A stretch of 9,678 nucleotides of DNA from Clostridia bacterium (GTDB taxonomy: Bacteria; Bacillota; Clostridia; Oscillospirales; Acutalibacteraceae), in the NCBI GenBank assembly GCA_017382915.1, contig JAFNZJ010000130.1:1-9678 (forward strand). The letters are read 5' to 3'. The position numbers and the translations under genes are program-made. Of this stretch, positions 1 to 5,398 are shown piece by piece (position 1 is the stretch's first letter; each line of letters starts with the position of its first letter). Under the pieces are notes generated by a model. It searched no databases and was not told where the DNA came from. It worked only from the letters and a program-made list of their open reading frames with translations.

Positions 1-307
1 CAAAGGTGATATTGAACTTTTGGGTAAACTTTCATTTGAAAGCGGTTACAGCAGTATTTTTAATTATGAAACAGGCTCACCCGAGCTTAAAACCCTTTAT
101 GAAATTATGACCAAAACCGATGGTATTTACGGCGGTAGATTTTCGGGCGCGGGCTTTAAGGGTTGCTGTATGGCCCTTATTAACCCCGATTATGCAGACA
201 GCATTACCAAAACCGTAACAGAACAGTATTTAAAGGTTTTCCCCGAACTTAAAGGTAAATTTTCAGTTCATATTTGTGATACCGCAAACGGCGTTTCTTT
301 GAGGTGA
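1..307 (+). CDS. GHMP-family sugar kinase, galactokinase/galacturonokinase-like (C-terminal fragment)
   Basis: This is the last 101 codons of a GHMP-superfamily sugar-1-kinase; the reading frame is open from base 2 and the start lies outside the window. The glycine-rich motif FSGAGFKGCC (fragment residues 52-61) corresponds to GHMP motif 3 of galactokinases (typically TGAGFGGC), which closes over the phosphates of ATP. The preceding stretch, with SGYSSIFNYETGSPEL and then a YEI helix, departs from classical GalK. From memory it resembles plant galacturonokinase, where an SS-x-QNYE-x-GS segment and FSGAGFRGCC occur; I could not align them. The expected reaction is ATP-dependent phosphorylation of an aldose or uronic acid at C1 in the cytoplasm. 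The stop codon lies within the ribosome-binding site of the next gene, four bases before its ATG, so the two are translationally coupled. Family assignment is firm; the substrate (galactose or galacturonate) is inferred. Confidence 0.85.
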   Translation, partial: KGDIELLGKLSFESGYSSIFNYETGSPELKTLYEIMTKTDGIYGGRFSGAGFKGCCMALINPDYADSITKTVTEQYLKVFPELKGKFSVHICDTANGVSLR

Positions 308-311
308 TTAA

Positions 312-1043
312 ATGATTTGTATGGTTTTGGCGGCAGGTTATGCCACACGCCTTTACCCCCTTACCGAAAACTTTCCCAAACCGCTTTTAAAGGTGGGGGA
401 TAAAACCATTTTAGATTGGCTTTTAGATGATATTGAACAGTCTAATGAGGTTTCGGAATATGTGGTTATTTCAAACCATAAATTTGCCCACCATTTTGAT
501 GCTTGGGCAAAAACCAAGGATTATAAAGTAACGGTGGTTGATGACGGAACCGAGTCAAATGAAACCCGTCTTGGCGCAGTGCGTGATGTTCAGTTTGCTA
601 TTGATAAATTGGGCATAGATGATGATATTTTACTGATTGCGGGTGATAATGTTTTAGATTTTTCACTTTGCAAATTTATCGATTATGCTAAGGCAAAAAA
701 CACATCGGCGGTTATGCGCTATTTTGAGCCATCTATGGCAAAACTTCAAAAATGCGGTGTGTTGTCACTTGATGGCGATGTTATTACATCTATGGCTGAA
801 AAGCCCGAAAATCCCGCAACTAACTGGTGTTGCCCGCCCTTTTATTTTTATAAAAAGTGCGACCTAAACATAAATAAGGCAATAGCTGATGGTTGTGGAT
901 ATGATGCCCCCGGTAGTTATGTTGCCTGGCTTTGCACAAAAACCACGGTTAATGCTTTTGTAATGCCGGGTAGCCGATATGACATTGGCAATTTAGAAAG
1001 TTATGAACAGGTTAAAAGAGATTATAAGGGGATAAATAAATGA
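312..1043 (+). CDS. Sugar-1-phosphate nucleotidyltransferase (NTP_transferase family)
   Basis: This 243-residue cytoplasmic enzyme should transfer a nucleotidyl group from an NTP to a sugar 1-phosphate, releasing pyrophosphate. The N-terminal signature LAAGYATRLYPLT (residues 6-18) followed by FPKPLL (21-26) is the G-x-x-T-R-L-x-P-L-T...PK nucleotide-binding loop; K23 is the usual phosphate-contacting lysine. GDN (111-113) supplies the first metal-binding aspartate, EKPENP (163-168) the sugar-binding loop, and YDIG (223-226) the second metal aspartate. The protein ends soon after this core, with no left-handed beta-helix or acyltransferase domain, so it resembles RmlA/RfbA/HddC-type short enzymes, not GlmU. 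The ATG is preceded by GAGGTG at 301-306, five bases away. Its stop overlaps the next start (ATGA). Base and sugar specificity cannot be read from the sequence. Its position between a GHMP kinase and a UDP-uronate epimerase suggests UTP and a uronic acid 1-phosphate. Confidence 0.88.
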   Translation: MICMVLAAGYATRLYPLTENFPKPLLKVGDKTILDWLLDDIEQSNEVSEYVVISNHKFAHHFDAWAKTKDYKVTVVDDGTESNETRLGAVRDVQFAIDKLGIDDDILLIAGDNVLDFSLCKFIDYAKAKNTSAVMRYFEPSMAKLQKCGVLSLDGDVITSMAEKPENPATNWCCPPFYFYKKCDLNINKAIADGCGYDAPGSYVAWLCTKTTVNAFVMPGSRYDIGNLESYEQVKRDYKGINK

Positions 1044-2107
1044 TAACACCTAATATTTCTTTAAATAATAAAACTGTTTTTGTAACAGGTGCGGCAGGTT
1101 TTATTGGTGCTAACCTGGTTACCGAACTTATGAACAGCGACAACACCATTCATATTGTTGGTATTGACAGTATGAATAATTATTATGATGTTTCAATTAA
1201 AGATTACCGCCTTGAAAAAATAAATGAGCTGGCGGCCGAAAAGGGCGTTAAGTGGGATTTTGTTAAGGGCAATATTGCAGATAAAACTTTAATTGATAAA
1301 ATCTTTGCCGATTATAAACCCTCGGTTGTGGTTAACCTTGCCGCACAGGCGGGTGTTAGGTATTCCATTACCAACCCTGGCGCTTATATTGAGGCTAACA
1401 TAGTAGGCTTTTATAATATTTTAGAAGCCTGCCGTAACAACCCTGTGGAGCATTTGGTTTATGCTTCAAGTTCCAGTGTTTACGGCAGTAATAAAAAGGT
1501 TCCATATTCAACCGATGATAAGGTGGACAATCCCGTTTCACTTTATGCGGCAACTAAAAAATCAAACGAGCTTATGGCACACGCCTATTCAAAGCTTTAT
1601 AATATACCATCAACAGGATTAAGGTTTTTTACAGTTTACGGCCCCGCAGGCAGACCCGATATGGCATATTTTGGTTTTACCAATAAACTGCTTAAGGGCG
1701 AAACTATTGAAATTTTTAATTTTGGTAACTGTAAGCGTGACTTTACCTATGTGGATGATATTGTTGAAGGTATTAAACGCGTTATGGAGCGCGCTCCCGA
1801 AAAAGCACAGGGTGAAGACGGCCTGCCCATACCCCCTTATAAGGTTTATAATATAGGCAACTCTGCACCCGAAAATCTTTTGGATTTTGTGGACATTTTG
1901 CAGGAAGAGCTAATCAGAGCGGGCGTTTTACCTGCTGATTATGATTTTGAAGCACATAAAAAACTGGTGCCTATGCAGGCGGGCGATGTACCTGTAACCT
2001 TTGCAGACACCTCCGCCTTAGAGGCCGATACAGGCTTTAAGCCAAACACCCCACTAAGAACAGGATTAAGAAATTTTGCCCAGTGGTATAAAGAATTTTA
2101 CAAATAA
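1040..2107 (+). CDS. UDP-glucuronate 4-epimerase family protein (NAD-dependent epimerase/dehydratase)
   Basis: This 355-residue extended short-chain dehydrogenase probably interconverts UDP-glucuronate and UDP-galacturonate through a 4-keto intermediate held with bound NAD+. The Rossmann motif GAAGFIG is at residues 17-23. The block AAQAGVRYSI (101-110) and the signature GRPDMAY (204-210) are typical of UDP-GlcA 4-epimerases (CapI/LpsL/GAE). The active site shows a serine run SSSSVYG (143-149) and Y169-x3-K173. RDFTYVDDIV (233-242) and the C-terminal QAGDVPVTFAD segment (313-323) also fit the family, and the length is normal (about 335-355). The ATG overlaps the previous stop by four bases, with AAGGGG at 1026-1031 eight bases upstream, so the two genes are coupled. 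Related UDP-sugar 4-epimerases acting on neutral sugars cannot be excluded, but AQAGVRYS and GRPDMA favour uronates. Confidence 0.88.
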   Translation: MITPNISLNNKTVFVTGAAGFIGANLVTELMNSDNTIHIVGIDSMNNYYDVSIKDYRLEKINELAAEKGVKWDFVKGNIADKTLIDKIFADYKPSVVVNLAAQAGVRYSITNPGAYIEANIVGFYNILEACRNNPVEHLVYASSSSVYGSNKKVPYSTDDKVDNPVSLYAATKKSNELMAHAYSKLYNIPSTGLRFFTVYGPAGRPDMAYFGFTNKLLKGETIEIFNFGNCKRDFTYVDDIVEGIKRVMERAPEKAQGEDGLPIPPYKVYNIGNSAPENLLDFVDILQEELIRAGVLPADYDFEAHKKLVPMQAGDVPVTFADTSALEADTGFKPNTPLRTGLRNFAQWYKEFYK

Positions 2108-2118
2108 AAGGTATTAGT

Positions 2119-3315
2119 ATGGACAGCACCAAAACACAGCTTTTAAATATTTTAGGGCAGTTTATAAAGGGTGAAAACCCTACATTGCCCGCTAATGCTG
2201 ATTTAGATTCCCTTTTTGAATTGGCAGGGATTCATAGTTTATCGGCTGTGGTTTGTTATGCCCTTAACCCACAAATCATTGCTAACGGTTTTGATAATAA
2301 AGCCGCGGCAAAAAAACTACAAAAGGCGCTTTTTAGTACCGTTATGCTTCAAAATGAGCGAATTTTTGCCTTTGAAAAGCTTTTGGATATTTTAAATGAT
2401 AATGGTATTCGCACAACCTTAATGAAGGGCGCCGTTATTAAAAAATATTACCCTGATGATACCATTCGCACCTTTGGCGATATTGACTTTTTAATATCCC
2501 CAAATGATAGGGATGCTTTGCATAATATAATGGTAGATTTAGGCTATGATTATCAAAAGGCGGAGCCTACCGTTTGGGTTTATGTCAAGGGTAATGAAAA
2601 GTATGAGGTGCATACCGCCGTTTCGGTAAAAAGTGAAGCACTGGGTAAAAAGGGTGCCGATTTTATTGATTTAGCCTTTAGTGAGGTTATTTCCACAAAG
2701 CGCCAAAATGTCTTTATTTTAAACCCATCATACCACTTTGCATTTTTACTTCTTCACCTTGCAAAGCATATGCGCTCATCTGGTGCAGGGGTTAGAATGT
2801 ATTTGGACCTGGCGCTAATGCTAAAAAATGAGCCTAGCCTTGATTTTGAAAAGGTAATAGGTTATTCAAAGGATTTAAACCTATATAATTTTTTAATTCA
2901 CGCAATGAATTTGTGCCACTATTGGTTTGAAACTACCCTGCCAAAAGGTATTAAATTATTAAAGGAAGAAAATATGTATCTTTTGCAGGAGTATGTTTTG
3001 CAGGGCGGTACATTTGGCTTTTATGAGCGCAATCCCGCGGCACAGCGCCTGCGTGATGAAAAGAAAAAGGGAAGGCTTGCCGCAATTTTAAGGTATGTTT
3101 TTCCCCTTTATGGTGATATTAAAAATGCATATAAGTTTTTGACCGATAGGCCGTATTTATTACCACTGGCATGGCCCTGCCGATGGTTTGACGGAATATT
3201 TTTAAGGCGCAAAAAGGCAAGCACAGTATTTAAGGGCTTTTTTACAGAAGGGGATGCCGCAAAGGCAACCGAGCAAATGCTTACTGACATAGGCATTGAA
3301 AATAATATTAAGTAA
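2119..3315 (+). CDS. Nucleotidyltransferase-fold protein of the NTP_transf_5 type, substrate unknown
   Basis: This 398-residue protein looks like the uncharacterised NTP_transf_5 group of the DNA-polymerase-beta nucleotidyltransferase superfamily. Residues 98-126 carry the core: LMKG (101-104), a basic KKYYP stretch, then FGDIDFLI (119-126), whose D121 and D123 form the metal-binding D-x-D pair. YEVHTAV (162-168) supplies the third conserved acidic strand. Helical sequence HFAFLLLHLAKH (205-216) and MYLDLALML (226-234) matches the family's C-terminal helical part. I see no signal peptide or convincing membrane span. The start is supported by AAGG at 2108-2111, seven bases before the ATG, and the gene follows the epimerase by only 11 bases, so it probably shares its transcript. 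Members often lie in surface polysaccharide or peptide-modification clusters, but no reaction is established to my knowledge. A role in glycan assembly is inferred from the neighbours only. Confidence 0.75.
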   Translation: MDSTKTQLLNILGQFIKGENPTLPANADLDSLFELAGIHSLSAVVCYALNPQIIANGFDNKAAAKKLQKALFSTVMLQNERIFAFEKLLDILNDNGIRTTLMKGAVIKKYYPDDTIRTFGDIDFLISPNDRDALHNIMVDLGYDYQKAEPTVWVYVKGNEKYEVHTAVSVKSEALGKKGADFIDLAFSEVISTKRQNVFILNPSYHFAFLLLHLAKHMRSSGAGVRMYLDLALMLKNEPSLDFEKVIGYSKDLNLYNFLIHAMNLCHYWFETTLPKGIKLLKEENMYLLQEYVLQGGTFGFYERNPAAQRLRDEKKKGRLAAILRYVFPLYGDIKNAYKFLTDRPYLLPLAWPCRWFDGIFLRRKKASTVFKGFFTEGDAAKATEQMLTDIGIENNIK

Positions 3316-3326
3316 AGCGTAAAAGA

Positions 3327-3355
3327 TTGCTTTTTTCTCTTTGTTATAATATAAT
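3327..3355 (+). promoter_or_regulatory. Sigma-A-type promoter for the CapE-like gene
   Basis: A perfect -10 hexamer TATAAT at 3350-3355 lies 17 bases after a partial -35 element TTGCTT (3327-3332; three of six consensus bases). A second overlapping TATAAT sits at 3345-3350, but its spacing from this -35 is only 12 bases. Transcription would start near 3362, giving a leader of about 30 bases that contains the Shine-Dalgarno site. No strong terminator separates this promoter from the upstream gene, so read-through from the sugar operon is also possible. Confidence 0.65.
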
Positions 3356-3377
3356 AGTTAAAGTATTTTACTGATTT

Positions 3378-3382
3378 GGAGG
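3378..3382 (+). promoter_or_regulatory. Ribosome-binding site deciding the GTG start of the CapE-like gene
   Basis: GGAGG lies ten bases before the GTG at 3393. The closer ATG at 3383 is followed after one codon by a stop (ATG TTT TAA) in a different frame, so the GTG, directly before the Rossmann fold, is the credible start. Confidence 0.7.
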
Positions 3383-3392
3383 ATGTTTTAAA

Positions 3393-4436
3393 GTGTTTGA
3401 AGGTAAAACATTGCTTATTACAGGCGGTACAGGTTCATTTGGTAACGCAGTTCTTGACAGGTTTTTAAATACCGATATTAAAGAAATTCGCATATTCTCA
3501 CGCGATGAAAAAAAGCAGGATGATATGCGTCACCTATACCAAAGCATAGCGCCTGAGCTTAGCCAAAAAATAAATTTTTTTATTGGCGATGTAAGGGATA
3601 TTAACAGCATTAAAAACGCTATGTATGGGGTGGATTATATATTCCACGCAGCCGCCCTTAAACAGGTGCCTTCTTGTGAGTTCTTTCCGCTGGAGGCCGT
3701 TAAAACCAATGTTTTGGGTACCGATAATGTTCTTACCGCCGCTATTGAGGCAGGCGTTAAAAAGGTTATCTGCCTTTCAACCGATAAGGCGGCCTACCCA
3801 GTAAACGCAATGGGTACATCAAAGGCAATGATGGAAAAGGTTGTTGTTGCAAAAAGCCGCACAGTAGACCCTAAAAAAACATCAATTTGCTGCACCCGTT
3901 ATGGCAATGTTATGTGTTCAAGGGGCAGTGTTATTCCGCTGTTTATTGAACAAATTAAGGCAGGTAAGCCACTTACCGTTACCGAGCCTAAAATGACCCG
4001 CTTTATTATGTCCCTTGAGGAGGCGGTTGAGCTTGTAATCTTCGCCTTTAAAAATGCCGAAAGCGGCGATATTATGGTGCAAAAGGCACCTGCCTGTACC
4101 ATTGAGGTTTTGGCAACCGCCGTTAAGGAACTTTTTGGCGCCGATAATGAAATCAAGGTTATTGGCATTCGCCACGGTGAAAAAATGTATGAAAACCTGC
4201 TTACTAATGAGGAATGTATGGGTGCCATTGATATGGGCGATTTTTACAGGGTGCCTGCCGATAAGCGCGACCTTAACTATGATAAGTATTTTGTAACCGG
4301 AAATACTGAGCGTAATCCCTTAACCGAATTCAATTCTGATAATACCGAGCTTTTAAATGTTGAGCAGGTTAAACAGACCCTGCTTAAACTAAAATATATT
4401 AGGGATGAGCTTGAAGCCTATAAGGCAAATAAATAA
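3393..4436 (+). CDS. capE: UDP-N-acetylglucosamine 4,6-dehydratase/5-epimerase, CapE/FnlA/WbjB type
   Basis: This 347-residue extended SDR enzyme is predicted to act on UDP-GlcNAc, removing water across C4-C6 and inverting C5, the first step toward UDP-N-acetyl-L-fucosamine. The NAD(P) motif GGTGSFG is at residues 11-17; HAAALKQVPSCE (85-96) and LSTDKAAYPVNAMGTSK (128-144) are diagnostic of the FlaA1/CapE group. In the usual Y-x3-K site the tyrosine position is methionine (M140-x3-K144), which as I recall is normal for CapE/WbjB. The C-terminal half has GIRHGEKMYENLL (258-270), then a DMGDFYRVPADKRDLNYDKY stretch (280-299), favouring CapE/FnlA over PseB, which is shorter and ends differently. 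It has its own promoter and terminator and stands alone: no CapF or CapG homologue follows. The product could therefore feed partners elsewhere or another dideoxy-sugar pathway. An annotation as PseB or a generic polysaccharide biosynthesis protein would be the main alternative. Confidence 0.87.
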   Translation: MFEGKTLLITGGTGSFGNAVLDRFLNTDIKEIRIFSRDEKKQDDMRHLYQSIAPELSQKINFFIGDVRDINSIKNAMYGVDYIFHAAALKQVPSCEFFPLEAVKTNVLGTDNVLTAAIEAGVKKVICLSTDKAAYPVNAMGTSKAMMEKVVVAKSRTVDPKKTSICCTRYGNVMCSRGSVIPLFIEQIKAGKPLTVTEPKMTRFIMSLEEAVELVIFAFKNAESGDIMVQKAPACTIEVLATAVKELFGADNEIKVIGIRHGEKMYENLLTNEECMGAIDMGDFYRVPADKRDLNYDKYFVTGNTERNPLTEFNSDNTELLNVEQVKQTLLKLKYIRDELEAYKANK

Positions 4437-4443
4437 GATTACC

Positions 4444-4482
4444 AAAACGGGTGCTTTCTTTTTTGAAAGCACCCGTTTTTTG
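4444..4482 (+). terminator. Rho-independent terminator after the CapE-like gene
   Basis: A perfect 15-bp inverted repeat has left arm AAAACGGGTGCTTTC (4444-4458), a six-T loop (4459-4464) and right arm 4465-4479; the T tract runs 4476-4481. It begins seven bases after the stop codon and ends the capE transcript before the spore genes. Confidence 0.95.
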
Positions 4483-4516
4483 TTCTAATAATATTTTTAA
4501 AGGAATAAAATTATTT

Positions 4517-4523
4517 TGAGGTG
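4517..4523 (+). promoter_or_regulatory. Ribosome-binding site deciding the start of the CwlJ-like gene
   Basis: TGAGGTG lies six bases upstream of the GTG at 4530. GTG codons at 4521 and 4524 are also in frame but lie inside or directly against this site. The GTG at 4530 gives the sequence MAFSDRELLAR, which resembles the N-terminus I would expect for clostridial CwlJ-like proteins. Confidence 0.65.
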
Positions 4524-4529
4524 GTGAGG

Positions 4530-4967
4530 GTGGCCTTTAGTGATAGAGAACTGCTAGCCCGACTTGTTCAGTGTGAAGCGGGCGGTGAGGGTGAAAATGG
4601 TATGAAGGCGGTTGCCAACGTGGTAATGAACCGTGTGCATGTGTCGGTAGGTGAATATTCGCGCCTTGGCGGTAGCCTTAGAAATGTTGTATATCAGCAG
4701 GGGCAGTTTGACTGCGTAAGAGAAACCATTGGCGGCAGCTATAATCCCCAAAACATATACAATATGAATCCTGAAAGCATCCATTTTAATGTTGCTGATT
4801 GGGCACTGGCGGGCAATAAGCTTTATGGTCTTGGCAGTGCGCTTTGGTATTTCAACCCGTTTAGTACCACCTGCAGGCAAAACTTCCCCGGCAGGTCGGG
4901 GGTATTTGCGGTGCGTATAGGTCAGCATTGCTTTTATAACCCAACCGAATATTATGCCGAAACTTAA
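4530..4967 (+). CDS. cwlJ: Spore cortex-lytic / cell wall hydrolase, CwlJ-like (SleB/CwlJ Hydrolase_2 family)
   Basis: This protein of 145 residues has the size of Bacillus CwlJ (about 142) and consists of the Hydrolase_2 catalytic domain alone. Family members cleave spore-cortex peptidoglycan, acting on muramic-delta-lactam-containing glycan during germination. The N-terminal CEAGGEGENGMKAVANVVMNRV region (residues 15-36) holds the predicted catalytic glutamate E16. QGQFDC (57-62), LWYFNP (105-110) and IGQHCFY (130-136) are further family landmarks. There is no signal peptide and no peptidoglycan-binding domain. This fits CwlJ, made in the mother cell and deposited in the coat, rather than secreted SleB. 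I chose the GTG at 4530 over in-frame GTGs at 4521 and 4524 because of Shine-Dalgarno spacing. gerQ follows after 14 bases, and in Bacillus GerQ is needed for CwlJ localisation, which strongly supports this assignment. Mother-cell sigma-E/K control is expected, but no convincing promoter is visible. Confidence 0.87.
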   Translation: MAFSDRELLARLVQCEAGGEGENGMKAVANVVMNRVHVSVGEYSRLGGSLRNVVYQQGQFDCVRETIGGSYNPQNIYNMNPESIHFNVADWALAGNKLYGLGSALWYFNPFSTTCRQNFPGRSGVFAVRIGQHCFYNPTEYYAET

Positions 4968-4973
4968 AAGGAG
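4967..4973 (+). promoter_or_regulatory. Ribosome-binding site deciding the gerQ start
   Basis: AAAGGAG overlaps the last base of the preceding TAA stop. It is only two bases from the ATG at 4976 but eight bases from the ATG at 4982, so the second ATG is the better start. Confidence 0.75.
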
Positions 4974-4981
4974 ATATGGTA

Positions 4982-5362
4982 ATGAACAATCAAAACTTTA
5001 ACGGTAGTAATAATCTAACAACAGGCAGAACACCCAATACAAACGGTAGCGGTAATAGACTTAATTCCAGCAACCCCGGCAGTAGTCCGTCATCAAATGC
5101 TAACGGCTTTACGGTGCCGTCAGGTATTGGTTATGATGCCTACCAAGGCTCTATTCAACAAATAATGCGCGATAATATTGGCGAATATATGGATGTTGAA
5201 TTTTTAATTGGCACGGGCGGTCTAACAACCAGAAGCGGTGTTTTAAGCAATGTAGGTGTAAGCTACATAGTCCTTTATGACCGCCAAAATGACCGCTATA
5301 TAATATGTGATTTATATTCAATTAAATTTGTTACCATTTATAACCCTGCAGGCAATAGATAA
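4982..5362 (+). CDS. gerQ: Spore coat protein GerQ
   Basis: This 126-residue protein has two parts. Residues 1-50 are a low-complexity Asn/Ser/Gly/Thr-rich tail, probably disordered. Residues 51-120 form a compact beta-rich domain matching the GerQ family: SIQQIMRDNIGEYMDVEFLI (57-76), a GVLSNVGVSYIVLYD segment (86-100), then RYIICDLYSIKFVTIY (105-120). In Bacillus subtilis GerQ (YwdL) is an inner-coat protein required for CwlJ localisation and Ca-dipicolinate-triggered germination. Here the gene directly follows the cwlJ-like gene, as expected for a functional pair. The start at 4982 is preferred over 4976 on ribosome-binding-site spacing. One oddity is that the protein has a single lysine (K115), in the folded domain. 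The N-terminal lysines reported to be cross-linked by transglutaminase in B. subtilis are missing. Transcription ends at the palindrome just after the stop. Confidence 0.88.
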   Translation: MNNQNFNGSNNLTTGRTPNTNGSGNRLNSSNPGSSPSSNANGFTVPSGIGYDAYQGSIQQIMRDNIGEYMDVEFLIGTGGLTTRSGVLSNVGVSYIVLYDRQNDRYIICDLYSIKFVTIYNPAGNR

Positions 5363-5396
5363 AAAAGGTCCCAAGGTTTTTCCTTGGGACCTTTTA
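5361..5396. terminator. Shared bidirectional intrinsic terminator between convergent operons
   Basis: A perfect 14-bp palindrome (AAAAGGTCCCAAGG at 5363-5376, T5 loop at 5377-5381, right arm 5382-5395) fills almost the whole 36-base gap between gerQ and the AI-2E gene, both of which read toward it. On the + strand the arm ends in four T; on the - strand the U tract is six long (A run at 5361-5366). It should therefore serve both transcripts, and by U-tract length the leftward one better. Confidence 0.92.
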
Positions 5397-5398
5397 AA

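Noticed and set aside
3316..3344. A possible terminator after the NTP_transf_5 gene: AAAAG, loop ATTG, CTTTT, then T-rich sequence.
   Set aside because: The stem is five mostly A-T pairs, far too weak, and the same bases form the -35 region of the next promoter.
4483..4529. A sigma-E-like promoter before cwlJ: TAATATT at 4489-4495 matches the sigma-E -35, and AATAAAAT at 4504-4511 resembles its -10.
   Set aside because: The two elements are only 8 bases apart, where about 13-15 are needed. No good partner exists at proper spacing, and the implied start would fall on the ribosome-binding site. Mother-cell control remains expected but is not shown.
4554..4928. A 124-codon open frame on the - strand opposite the cwlJ-like gene.
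   Set aside because: The + strand frame contains the full catalytic domain with all family motifs, so the antisense frame is incidental.
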